Assembly: GCA_026398285.1 (NCBI GenBank)
Contig: JAPLTI010000008.1
Span: 1 to 9,593 of the forward strand
Direction of reading: 5' to 3'
Length of the DNA: 9,593 bases
Origin: Verrucomicrobiota bacterium
GTDB taxonomy: Bacteria; Verrucomicrobiota; Verrucomicrobiia; Chthoniobacterales; Terrimicrobiaceae
Both the position numbers and the translations under genes were made by a program. The notes beneath the pieces are model-generated. The model was not told where the DNA came from. It did not search any database and worked only from the letters and a program-made list of their open reading frames with translations. Positions 1 through 7,279 of this stretch are shown here, piece by piece (within the stretch, counting starts at the first letter, position 1; each line of letters starts with the position of its first letter).

Positions 1-1
1 C

Positions 2-370
2 GACGCGCCGATCGGTGAGGAGCCTGTGATCGCCGGAGCCCGCCAGATTGATGCAGAAAATGGTCTTCCAGCTCGCACGGAATTTCGCGTCATCCGCAGA
101 GACCCCGACGGCACAGCTTTACTGGAAACGCGTCCCCTCACCGGCCGCACAAACCAGATTCGCCTGCACTTGTGGCATCTGGGTTTCCCGATTTGCGGTG
201 ATCCCGTGTATTTGCCGGGCCACGCTCTGGGCAACCGCCAAACACTTTCACTCGGGGAGCCGCCACTTTGCCTGCATGCTTCGAAACTTACCTTCCGGCA
301 TCCCCTCACAAAGAAGGTCACGACCTTTGAAGCTCCTCCTCCCAACTGGAGCTTGGAGCCGCTTGCGTAG
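2..370 (+). CDS. RluA-family RNA pseudouridine synthase, C-terminal part (5' end outside window)
   Basis: The reading frame is open from base 2 to the TAG at 368-370 and gives the last 122 residues of the protein. The conserved RluA-family block is plain: RPLTGRTNQIRLHL, then GFPICGDPVY, then LCLHASKLTFRHP and a closing P-P-P-N-W. This block forms the C-terminal side of the catalytic domain of enzymes that isomerise uridine to pseudouridine in 23S rRNA or tRNA. The catalytic Asp (usually in an R-L-D motif) and any S4 domain would lie upstream of the window and cannot be checked. The usual THQIR reads TNQIR here. RluA, RluC and RluD cannot be told apart from this piece, so I give no symbol. 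The gene converges on dus with 6 bp between the two stop codons. Confidence 0.93.
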   Translation, partial: DAPIGEEPVIAGARQIDAENGLPARTEFRVIRRDPDGTALLETRPLTGRTNQIRLHLWHLGFPICGDPVYLPGHALGNRQTLSLGEPPLCLHASKLTFRHPLTKKVTTFEAPPPNWSLEPLA

Positions 371-396
371 TTGGCGTCAGACCGGCTGATCGCCGT
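371..396. terminator. Hairpin at the rluA/dus convergent junction (possible terminator element)
   Basis: GGCGTCAG (373-380) can pair with CTGA-T-CGCC (386-394) around a 5-base loop, with one bulged T at 390. It sits just after the rluA-family stop and covers the dus stop codon. No T-run follows on either strand, so it does not fit a classical intrinsic terminator. It may slow polymerase or protect 3' ends, or be chance. Confidence 0.25.
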
Positions 397-1351
397 ATTC
401 GAGCAAATGCCCTTCGGCAATGGCGCGCAGGGAGTCCTCGGAGGTGACCTGCTGGAGACGTTCGCGCAGGCGGGCCCCACCCGGCAAGCCGCGCGTGTAG
501 GACATGAATCGCGCCCGCATGGAGCGGATGGCTAACTCCTCCTTGCCTCCCCACCATTCGACCTCACGCCGCGTATGCTCGAAAATGAAGTCCCATTTCA
601 TTCTGAGGGTCACAACTTCAGGAGCGCCTCCGCCATCTATTGCGGATCGGATTTCCCGAAAAATCCAAGGATGGCACATCGCAGCCCGACCGATCATCAG
701 GCCTGCCACATTTGTTTCCCTGAGACGCTGAAGCGCGACAGCGGCCGAGTCGATATCCCCATTGCCGATTACCGGAATCTTCACCGCATCGGCAACTGCT
801 CCGATAACGCGCCAATCGGCTTCACCCGTGTAGCCCTGCTCCTTTGTGCGTCCATGAACCGCGAGTCGGGAAATCCCCTCGCCTTCGAGAATGCGCGCCG
901 TCTCGAGAGCATTGACTGAGCGGGAATCCCACCCGATGCGGATTTTGGCGGTGACCGGCAAACTTCCCGCCGCCGCCACAACCTCCCGTGCCACGCTCGC
1001 AAGAAGCGGGCAGTCCTTGAGAAGAGCCGAGCCTCCGTTGCGGGAAACGACTTTGTTCACCGGACAACCAAAATTCAGGTCGATAAAATCAGGCGAAACC
1101 CAGTCGATCACGGCTTTCACCGCCTCCGCAAGTCGCGAAGGATCGGCGCCGAAAAGCTGAATTCCCAGCGGACGCTCCAGCGGTTGAAACTCCAAATACC
1201 GGCGCGTGCGTTCATTGCGGTGCAGGATGCCCTCGGCGGAAACAAACTCCGTAGTGAGAACATCCGCTCCCAGCTCTTTGCACAGGCTGCGGAAAACAGT
1301 ATTCGTAACCCCGGCCATGGGGGCGAGAAAGAGCAGCGGCCCAGACGACAT
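377..1351 (-). CDS. dusB: tRNA-dihydrouridine synthase (DusB-like)
   Basis: This FMN-dependent enzyme reduces uridines in the tRNA D-loop region to dihydrouridine. The 324-aa product starts with the family's TIM-barrel signature LAPMAGVTNTVFR (residues 9-21). It carries the catalytic cysteine in NFGCPVNKV (C96), the flavin/RNA-contacting K136 in TAKIRIGW, H166 in AVHGRT, and the phosphate-binding GNGD (196-199) and GLMIGRAAM (217-225). The C-terminal helical part has the MRARFMSYTRGLPG stretch typical of DusB. Length matches E. coli DusB (321 aa). The frame stays open 20 codons further upstream, but those codons overlap the preceding gene. The ATG at 1351 lies one base after that gene's TGA (TGA-C-ATG) and has GGAG 6 bases upstream, so I chose it. 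One oddity is PWIF preceded by C-H (residues 226-227) instead of the usual G-N. The Dus subclass is less certain than the family. Last gene of the minus-strand operon. Confidence 0.92.
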   Translation of the reverse strand: MSSGPLLFLAPMAGVTNTVFRSLCKELGADVLTTEFVSAEGILHRNERTRRYLEFQPLERPLGIQLFGADPSRLAEAVKAVIDWVSPDFIDLNFGCPVNKVVSRNGGSALLKDCPLLASVAREVVAAAGSLPVTAKIRIGWDSRSVNALETARILEGEGISRLAVHGRTKEQGYTGEADWRVIGAVADAVKIPVIGNGDIDSAAVALQRLRETNVAGLMIGRAAMCHPWIFREIRSAIDGGGAPEVVTLRMKWDFIFEHTRREVEWWGGKEELAIRSMRARFMSYTRGLPGGARLRERLQQVTSEDSLRAIAEGHLLEYGDQPV

Positions 1352-1352
1352 G

Positions 1353-1844
1353 TCAGGCTCCGTGTTCCAAAAGCGCACCCACCTCGCGCTGGACATCCGG
1401 AATTTGCTCAAAGCTCAAATGAGGATTTGCGATGACGATCGTCTCACCCGTGGCCACATGTTCGTAAACGAGCATATCCTCATCGCGGCTTTCCACAGGC
1501 CGAAGCATTTTTTTGCGTTCAAGCATGAGAGCTAGAATGTAGCAGGCATTTTTACGGGAAGGATCATTCTCGCCGATCAAACGGCGCAGGAGACCTTCAG
1601 CATCGTCCTTGGCGAGGGTCTCTGGAGCCGCAACGGCAGGAGGTTCGTATTTGGAACGCCAAAATGAGAAGGGCTGGATATTGTCATTCCGGTTCTTCCA
1701 AGCCTCCTCACAGAGATCCTCCCGGCGGAAGCCATCGCCATGGCGAATCAACAGCGTGTAAAAGTGATCGCCCTCTTGGAATTCGTATCCCGTGCGTGCG
1801 CAGGTGTGAGCGCGTGATTTGATCTCCCAGTCGGCTTGCATCAT
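1353..1844 (-). CDS. Conserved-looking hypothetical protein, 163 aa, between lptG and dus
   Basis: I do not recognise a named family. The N-terminal third has an ordered pattern: W6, C15-A-R-T-G19, F22, G25, F28-Y-T, R40-R-E-D43, C45-E-E-A-W49. This resembles a small treble-clef or zinc-ribbon-like module, but only two cysteines and H13 are near, so metal binding is unproven. Residues 78-114 are helical, with NACYILALMLERKK (99-112). The C-terminus has a LVYEHVATGE β-hairpin-like stretch and an acidic helix. There is no signal peptide or membrane segment, so it is probably cytosolic. I recall similar W...C..TG..F..G..FY..L proteins in planctomycetes and verrucomicrobia, from memory only. The ATG at 1844 overlaps the lptG TGA (ATGA) and has GGA 5 bases upstream; a second ATG follows directly. 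The frame is open much further upstream, but that part lies inside lptG. Confidence 0.8.
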   Translation of the reverse strand: MMQADWEIKSRAHTCARTGYEFQEGDHFYTLLIRHGDGFRREDLCEEAWKNRNDNIQPFSFWRSKYEPPAVAAPETLAKDDAEGLLRRLIGENDPSRKNACYILALMLERKKMLRPVESRDEDMLVYEHVATGETIVIANPHLSFEQIPDVQREVGALLEHGA

Positions 1845-2971
1845 GAAAGTCCAGGTATTTTGAATTTTGGCATCTCGCGGTTTGTTGACTTCATCCAGAG
1901 GAGAACGAGACCCGCAATAAAGAAAGCAATCATCGGCCCCCAAGCTGCAGTGAAAGGCGAGACACGCCCGCCCTTGCCCAAAGCCACAAAGAGGCTGCTG
2001 ACGAAAACAAGCGAGAAGAACAGGCCTATCGCCAGAGCGACACCGCCAAGAACCCCGCGCCGCGAGTAAACGATCCCGCAGGGTGCCGCCACAAAAATCA
2101 CCAGAAAACAGACAGCAGGCATGGCCCAGCGGTAGTGCCAATGCGTGCGGTAGGCGGCCAAGCGGTTCTCGGGAAAATCGGCGTTGTATTTCAGGTAGTC
2201 GTTCAACTCCGGCACGGAGAGAAAATCCGCATTGAGCATGGAACTCGAAATGCGCCACGGCGTCTCGGACCATCCATCAACCGTGATGTTTCCCGGCATT
2301 TCGCTTTTCAAGATATTCCCCTCCCTGTCCATCTCCACATACTTCCCGCCGAGGAGCGTCCAACGGGCCACAAGAGGATCGAAAACAGCCTCCTTCGCAT
2401 ACCACTGCTGAAGAATGTTCCCATCGGAATCCTGCTGGATGATTTGCACATCCTGCAGGCGCTCGCCCCGCAGAGACATGCGGGCCACAAACCAGGTGCG
2501 AAGGTCCTCCCTGTTGCGAAAGAGGTGGCCTTTGATAGTTTTATCGCTCTTTTTTCCCCGCTTGATGTCGCCAACGATGACTTTTTTCATCCCGGTCGCA
2601 TGGGGTGCGCCCTCGTAGTTAAAAAAGGCGGTGATGCCAGTGAGCAGCACACCCACAAGAAGTAAAGGCGTGAGAATCCGCAAAATACTCCGCCCAGCGC
2701 CGAGCATGGAAATAATCTCGTTCGATCGCGACATGCCAGCGAGCGAGTAAAGCAAAGCCAAAAGCGTGGCCAACGGCATGGCAATGACGATGATTTCCGG
2801 AACCTGCGAAGCGTAATAGTCAATGAGCGCCTCGGCAGACGCCTGACCTTGGATAAAATCCTGCAAGTTGTCAGCGAGGTCGAAAATGAACCAGATGCCT
2901 ACAAACCCGCCAAAGCAGTAAAGAAAAGGAACGGAAAATTTCCGCAAAACATAGCGGTCAAGCGTGGTCAT
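1841..2971 (-). CDS. lptG: LptF/LptG-family LPS export permease
   Basis: The 376-aa product has the YjgP/YjgQ architecture. Three membrane segments come first (about 13-33, 59-79 and 96-117), then a periplasmic β-rich domain (about 120-275), then three more segments (about 282-302, 306-330 and 341-361). The opening LDRYVLRKF and the PLATLLALLYSL and SRSNEI stretches are typical of the family. With LptB2 and LptF, such permeases pull LPS from the inner membrane and load it on the periplasmic Lpt bridge. The closing segments and the length fit LptG slightly better than LptF, but the two are close paralogues. No LptF neighbour is present. The ATG at 2971 has no clear Shine-Dalgarno sequence; an 8-base palindrome CTTGCAAG touches it. 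Its TGA overlaps the next gene's ATG, which implies coupled translation. Confidence 0.88.
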   Translation of the reverse strand: MTTLDRYVLRKFSVPFLYCFGGFVGIWFIFDLADNLQDFIQGQASAEALIDYYASQVPEIIVIAMPLATLLALLYSLAGMSRSNEIISMLGAGRSILRILTPLLLVGVLLTGITAFFNYEGAPHATGMKKVIVGDIKRGKKSDKTIKGHLFRNREDLRTWFVARMSLRGERLQDVQIIQQDSDGNILQQWYAKEAVFDPLVARWTLLGGKYVEMDREGNILKSEMPGNITVDGWSETPWRISSSMLNADFLSVPELNDYLKYNADFPENRLAAYRTHWHYRWAMPAVCFLVIFVAAPCGIVYSRRGVLGGVALAIGLFFSLVFVSSLFVALGKGGRVSPFTAAWGPMIAFFIAGLVLLWMKSTNREMPKFKIPGLS

Positions 2972-3010
2972 CTTGCAAGGCGGGAAGCCTATCTTCCGAG
3001 CGAGTCGGCG

Positions 3011-3670
3011 TCAACGATTGGGCAAGCCGCCTTGTTCCGTCTCTACCAGACTAAGAAAAACGACATCGCATCCCGCCTGCGACGCGATGCGGCGCACTTT
3101 TTCTTGGAGTTCTTGCTCGGCCCGTTTCACAAGCCCTCCCTCCAGCAACTCGCGCTTGGCGCGGCGTTCGAGGGATCGCGAGATTCGTGTTTGCAAGCGC
3201 TCGGGCATTGAATCCCACACCAAATCCTCGGGAGCGAACTGGACAGGCGAGGTCATCTCAAGGCGGAGGACTTTGATCTGCGGCAGGCTGACATCAGCAA
3301 TTGCCCCCCCGCGCCGGACATTGATTTGAAGAGGCTCGCGAAAGAAGATTCCACCCTCAGCTTGAAAAGAAGCACCGGCCGAGAAATCCCCGCCCCCCGG
3401 CTTCTGGCCTGCGAAACTTTCCCGCACGCTGACCTCGCCGCTTGAGAGAACGAGGCTCTCCAACTCGCTTTTTTGAGAAAAGAGCACGCCGGCATTGGCA
3501 AGAATCCTGGGCGAAACTCCCAGCGACTCCTGAAATTTCTCATGCAAGAGATTCGATGTGCGCACAGCGGCATCCATCGGCTTGATGAAAAATTCCCAGG
3601 AAACCCAGGCGCAAAGGGAGGTGATGAGGAGAGCGCTGCCGAAGGAGAGCCAGAAAATTCGTGATCCCAT
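3011..3670 (-). CDS. Membrane-anchored DUF4230-like protein, 219 aa
   Basis: One N-terminal membrane segment (about residues 5-25, IFWLSFGSALLITSLCAWV) is followed by a soluble, probably periplasmic part. That part has a short helix (33-50), a β-rich middle (58-145) ending in DVSLPQIKVLRLEM, and a long basic/acidic helix pair (155-200) closing on GCDVVFLSL. TM anchor, β domain with an 'I..LP...V..v.' strand, then a helical ARESL...G...A...L tail is the layout I know from DUF4230 proteins, whose function is unknown. This match is by layout, not a search. The start ATG overlaps the ispA stop (TAATG), so the two are probably translationally coupled. No separate ribosome site is visible. lptG follows after 39 bp, which suggests an envelope role by context only. 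Confidence 0.75.
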   Translation of the reverse strand: MGSRIFWLSFGSALLITSLCAWVSWEFFIKPMDAAVRTSNLLHEKFQESLGVSPRILANAGVLFSQKSELESLVLSSGEVSVRESFAGQKPGGGDFSAGASFQAEGGIFFREPLQINVRRGGAIADVSLPQIKVLRLEMTSPVQFAPEDLVWDSMPERLQTRISRSLERRAKRELLEGGLVKRAEQELQEKVRRIASQAGCDVVFLSLVETEQGGLPNR

Positions 3671-4587
3671 TAGAATTCGCGGCTGAGAAGGTAATCCGCA
3701 ATGCCCCGGAGGAAGGCCGCCCGCTCGCCAAAAGGCTTAAGGGATTGAAGGGCGAGTTTCGTGTGGCGCGCAGCTTCCTTGCGGGATTTTTCCAAGCCAA
3801 AAACGGCCGGGTATGTGGCCTTGCCCGCCGCAACATCCTTGCCGGCACTTTTTCCGAGTTGCTCGCTCGTTTGAGTGATGTCCAAAATGTCGTCCACAAT
3901 CTGGAATGCCAACCCAAGGTGCGTGCCAAATTTTCCCAGCGAGCGGCATTCGGGGACCGTGGCATCCGCAGTCATCGCTCCGAGACGCAGGCTCACAGAG
4001 ATCATCGCCGCCGTCTTGCCGAGGTGAATGAATTCCAACCCCGCCGGGCCGACCTTTTGCTTCTCAGCTTCGACATCAGCCACCTGACCGCCGATGAGAT
4101 GCGAACTACCGGCGGCTTGGGAAAGCTCTCGCAGGAAATCCGCCACACCGTGGCGAGCGGTTGCTTTTGTGCGGGCCAAAATCTGAAAGGCAACCGTCAA
4201 AAGGGCATCACCCGTTAATACGGCCACACCTTCGCCGAAAGCCTTGTGTGTCGTCGGACGCCCACGGCGGAGGTCGTCATCATCCATGCAAGGCAGGTCG
4301 TCATGAACAAGCGAGTAGGTGTGAATGCACTCAATAGCACAGGCGGAAGGCAGAGCTGCGGAGATCGTGCCGCCACAGGCCTCGGCAGCCGCCAAACAGA
4401 GAACGGGACGCAAACGCTTTCCACCTGCAAAGACGCTGTAGCGCATTGCGGTGTGCAGGGTCTTCGGTTTCGTGTTGGCATCCGGCAACCACCGGTCCAA
4501 TGCCCCATCCACCTTTTTATGAAGGGAGGCGAGGCGGGATTTCACATTCATCGGTGGATTTTTCAAAGCAACGGCGCTGCGACTCAT
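3670..4587 (-). CDS. ispA: Polyprenyl (farnesyl/geranylgeranyl) diphosphate synthase
   Basis: This cytosolic trans-prenyltransferase condenses isopentenyl diphosphate with allylic diphosphates, giving C15 or C20 precursors of undecaprenyl lipids, quinones and carotenoids. The 305-aa product shows GGKRLRP (55-61), the first Asp-rich motif DDLPCMDDDDLRRGR (96-110), GGQVADVE (166-173), KTAAM (191-195) and the second Asp-rich motif FQIVDDILD (229-236). Tyr-Ser before the first motif (HTYSLVHDD) is what bacterial short-chain FPP/GGPP synthases carry; chain length cannot be fixed from this. Three starts compete: TTG at 4623, ATG at 4587 and ATG at 4551. Only 4587 has a good ribosome site, GAGGGAG at 4597-4603, 9 bases upstream. 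It is the first gene of the operon, so its promoter should lie in 4588-4674. Confidence 0.93.
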   Translation of the reverse strand: MSRSAVALKNPPMNVKSRLASLHKKVDGALDRWLPDANTKPKTLHTAMRYSVFAGGKRLRPVLCLAAAEACGGTISAALPSACAIECIHTYSLVHDDLPCMDDDDLRRGRPTTHKAFGEGVAVLTGDALLTVAFQILARTKATARHGVADFLRELSQAAGSSHLIGGQVADVEAEKQKVGPAGLEFIHLGKTAAMISVSLRLGAMTADATVPECRSLGKFGTHLGLAFQIVDDILDITQTSEQLGKSAGKDVAAGKATYPAVFGLEKSRKEAARHTKLALQSLKPFGERAAFLRGIADYLLSREF

Positions 4588-4674
4588 AGTCACGCGCTCC
4601 CTCGGCGACAATACCCAACTCAAATCAAAATTCCTAAAACTTAAGACTCCCCTCGCCCGCTACCTCTATGCAAT
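4588..4674. promoter_or_regulatory. Divergent intergenic region between ispA and purN; probable promoters for both operons
   Basis: This 87-bp gap is the only place in the window where genes diverge, so it most likely holds promoters for both directions. Bases 4604-4650 are clearly more A/T-rich than the surrounding coding DNA. Weak candidates are TATGCA (4667-4672) as a plus-strand -10 box and a TATTGT (minus strand, about 4606-4611) as a minus-strand -10 box. Neither has a convincing -35 box at normal spacing. It also contains the ispA ribosome site GAGGGAG. Confidence 0.4.
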
Positions 4675-5274
4675 ATGCCCGCCCTCATGCCGCAGCTCAA
4701 AATTGCCGTCCTCGGTTCTGGAAAAGGTTCCAACTTCCGCGCGATCCTCTCAGCGATCATGGCGGGACACCTGAGAGTCACCCCCGTCCTTGCTGCGTCT
4801 GATGTGCCCGAGGCCGGTATCCTCACGCTGGCTGACAACCTCGGAATCCCGACGACAACAATCTACGAGCCAAAATACCGGACACGGCTTTCCGATGGTG
4901 TCGAGTCCTCGCTCGTCAAAGAACTCCAGGCATCCGGCGCCGACCTGATCGTCCTCGCAGGCTACATGCGCCTAGTCAAAGAACCTCTTCTAGAAGCCTT
5001 CCCGCGCCGCATTATCAACATCCACCCCTCGCTTCTGCCCTCCTTTCCCGGTCTGGAAGCTTGGAAACAAGCGCTCTCGGCCGGTGTAAAGACGACCGGT
5101 TGCACAGTGCATTTTGTGGACTCTGGCATGGATACAGGCGAGGTCATCGCCCAATCCCAAGTAAGCATCCTGCCAGGAGACACCCCAGAGACCCTCCACG
5201 CGCGCATCCAGGAGGCGGAGCATCAACTTTATCCCGAAGTCCTCGCTCGCTTCGCCCGCCGGGAGTTTCCATGA
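4675..5274 (+). CDS. purN: Phosphoribosylglycinamide formyltransferase (GAR transformylase)
   Basis: PurN transfers a formyl group from 10-formyltetrahydrofolate to glycinamide ribonucleotide, the third step of de novo purine synthesis. The 199-aa product has the phosphate-binding loop LGSGKGSNF (13-21), the folate/catalytic block NIHPSLLPSFPG (115-126) and GCTVHFVDSGMDTG (142-155). The catalytic residues of E. coli PurN, N106, H108 and D144, line up with N115, H117 and D153, with the same spacing from His to Asp. It ends with HQLYPEVL, also standard. The ATG at 4675 lacks a ribosome site; a second in-frame ATG at 4687 would give MPQLKIAVLGSG, closer to the usual short N-terminus. Either is possible. 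Its TGA overlaps the rep ATG. Confidence 0.96.
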   Translation: MPALMPQLKIAVLGSGKGSNFRAILSAIMAGHLRVTPVLAASDVPEAGILTLADNLGIPTTTIYEPKYRTRLSDGVESSLVKELQASGADLIVLAGYMRLVKEPLLEAFPRRIINIHPSLLPSFPGLEAWKQALSAGVKTTGCTVHFVDSGMDTGEVIAQSQVSILPGDTPETLHARIQEAEHQLYPEVLARFARREFP

Positions 5275-7277
5275 GCCGTTTCCGTCTCTACGACCTCAAT
5301 CCGGAACAGCAAAGTGCCGCCACCCACGAGAACGGCCCACTGCTCATACTCGCCGGCGCAGGAACCGGAAAAACCCGAACCATCGTGGCCCGCATTACAT
5401 GGTTGGTCTCAACGGGAACCCCTGCGTCCAAAATTCTGGCCGTGACCTTCACCAACAAAGCCGCCCGCGAAATGAAGGAGCGCATCCGGGGAATGCTCAA
5501 CGAGGAGCAGGCGGACGAAATCACGGCATCCACATTCCATGCCCTCTGCGTGCGGATTCTCCGCGCCGATGCCGACAAGATCGGATACAAAAACAACTTC
5601 ACCATTTTCGACGAAGGCGACCAACTCGGGCTCATCAAAAAAGTCATTAATCGCGTTACAGCGAAGGATGAAAAACTCGACCCAGGGCTAGCGAAAAACC
5701 TGATCAGCAAAGCCAAAAACAACGGCTGGGCCGCACCGCAAGACGACGAGACTGTCATCGGAGCGGTTTATGCACGCTACAACCGCGAACTCCATGCGCT
5801 CAATGCTATGGATTTCGACGACCTGCTCGTCCAAGCCGTGCGCCTTCTGAATGAAAACCAGGATGTCCGCGACAAGTGGCGCGCCCGCTACACTCAGATG
5901 ATGGTCGATGAATTCCAGGATACCAACCGCCTGCAACGCGATCTGGGAAGCCTGCTCGCGGCTGGTGAACCACCGAATGTCTGCGTGGTGGGCGATGACG
6001 ACCAAAGCATCTACGGGTGGCGCGGCGCCGAGGTGTCGAACATCCTCGAGTTTGAAAAACATTTCCCGAATCCGAAGGTGATCCGCCTGGAGCAGAACTA
6101 CCGCAGCACGAATCCCATTCTCACCACGGCAAACCGCCTCATCAAAAACAACCCGCGCCGCCGCGTGAAGAACCTCTGGAGTTCCGTCCCGGGCGGCGAT
6201 CCGGTTCATGTCGTGGCAGTGGCCGATGATAAAACAGAAGCCGAGTTTGTCGTCGGCGAGGCTGGAGCCATCCGCAATGCAGGCGGCATCCCGTGGGAGC
6301 ACTTCGCGGTGATCTACCGCATGAACGCCCAATCGCGCCTTCTGGAGGAAAACCTCCGCCGCATGAAAATCCCCTACCGACTCGTCGGCGGAAAAAGCTT
6401 TTTCGACCGCCGCGAAATCAAGGATATCCTCGCTACCATCACCTGCCTCATCAACCCGCAGGATGACATCTCCCTCCTCCGTATCATCAACACCCCACCG
6501 CGCGGCATCGGCGCGACATCGGTAGAGATCGCACTCGAGCACAGCGCCAAAGCCCACCGCAGCCTCTTTGAAACGCTCACAGATCCCGCCTTTGAGCCAG
6601 AGGTGACACGCAAAACCGCCGCAGCCATACGCAAATTCGCTGAAGACCTCGCAGCCGCTCGAATCCACCTCCTCACGCCCGGAGCGGATGCTTATGCCAT
6701 TGTGAACGGCTACCTCTCGGAAACAGGCTATTTCGAGGATCTCAAAAATTCCTGCAAGACGCCTGAAGAGGCCCTCAACAGGGAATCGGGCGCGAAGGAA
6801 ATCCTCAATGCCCTGGCAACCCACCAAACCAAAAAGCGTGGCAGTGTGCAGGATTTCCTCGACGAACTTTCCCTCAACCGCGAGCGCGAGGAAGACAAGA
6901 AAGAGGACACTACCGGACTTACCCTCATCACACTCCACGCCGCCAAGGGACTTGAGTTCCCGCATGTTTTTCTCATCGGCGCGGAGGATGGACTCCTCCC
7001 CCACGAGCGCTCGAAGTCCGAGGGCACAGTGGATGAAGAGCGGCGTCTTTTCTATGTAGGCATAACCCGCGCCATGAAGTCCCTCACGATCACTCATTGC
7101 CGGAACCGCACGAAGTTCGGCTCCGCCATGAGCTGCCGTCCCAGCCCATTTCTCAAGGAAATCGAAGGCGACACCGTGCTCTCAGAATCCCACGAGGACA
7201 TCATGACCCGCCCCGTCGCCGAGGAAGATCTCGCTGCATCCTTTGCCAGCCTCCGGGCGATGCTTGCAGCCGACTGA
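5271..7277 (+). CDS. rep: Superfamily 1 DNA helicase, Rep-like (UvrD/Rep family)
   Basis: This 3'-5' ATP-dependent DNA helicase has all SF1A motifs in order. They are the Q motif LNPEQQSAA (9-17), Walker A AGAGTGKT (28-35), VTFTNKAAREMKER (58-71), STFHALC (87-93), DEFQDTN (213-219), GDDDQSIYGWRG (241-252), RLEQNYRST (272-280), TLHAAKGLEFPHV (554-566) and EERRLFYVGITRA (589-601). The 668-aa length and the short C-terminus ending in SLRAMLAA resemble E. coli Rep (673 aa, ending NLKAMMAA...) more than PcrA or UvrD, which carry a longer tail. It should help replication forks through bound proteins and in repair. I chose ATG 5271 because it overlaps the purN TGA (ATGA) and has GGGAG 5 bases upstream. 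The frame is open further upstream, but only across purN. UvrD/PcrA orthology is the alternative. Confidence 0.93.
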   Translation: MSRFRLYDLNPEQQSAATHENGPLLILAGAGTGKTRTIVARITWLVSTGTPASKILAVTFTNKAAREMKERIRGMLNEEQADEITASTFHALCVRILRADADKIGYKNNFTIFDEGDQLGLIKKVINRVTAKDEKLDPGLAKNLISKAKNNGWAAPQDDETVIGAVYARYNRELHALNAMDFDDLLVQAVRLLNENQDVRDKWRARYTQMMVDEFQDTNRLQRDLGSLLAAGEPPNVCVVGDDDQSIYGWRGAEVSNILEFEKHFPNPKVIRLEQNYRSTNPILTTANRLIKNNPRRRVKNLWSSVPGGDPVHVVAVADDKTEAEFVVGEAGAIRNAGGIPWEHFAVIYRMNAQSRLLEENLRRMKIPYRLVGGKSFFDRREIKDILATITCLINPQDDISLLRIINTPPRGIGATSVEIALEHSAKAHRSLFETLTDPAFEPEVTRKTAAAIRKFAEDLAAARIHLLTPGADAYAIVNGYLSETGYFEDLKNSCKTPEEALNRESGAKEILNALATHQTKKRGSVQDFLDELSLNREREEDKKEDTTGLTLITLHAAKGLEFPHVFLIGAEDGLLPHERSKSEGTVDEERRLFYVGITRAMKSLTITHCRNRTKFGSAMSCRPSPFLKEIEGDTVLSESHEDIMTRPVAEEDLAASFASLRAMLAAD

Positions 7278-7279
7278 AA

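Noticed and set aside
1845..2273. Upstream extension of the 163-aa protein to a 306-aa one
   Set aside because: The extra residues overlap the lptG C-terminus in another frame and look like shadow sequence. The ATGA junction at 1844 explains the start.
2135..2665. A 176-codon plus-strand open frame
   Set aside because: It is antisense to the middle of lptG, which has a full membrane topology. No motif or ribosome site supports it.
3661..4218. A 185-codon plus-strand frame
   Set aside because: It is antisense to ispA, whose Asp-rich motifs prove the real strand.
5061..5270. A 70-codon N-terminal extension of the helicase
   Set aside because: It overlaps purN in another frame, is rich in R, P and H without motif, and the ATG at 5271 has a good ribosome site.
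5688..7097. A 469-codon open frame on the minus strand
   Set aside because: It lies entirely antisense to rep, whose motifs are complete. The translation shows no domain, and long antisense frames are common with this codon use.
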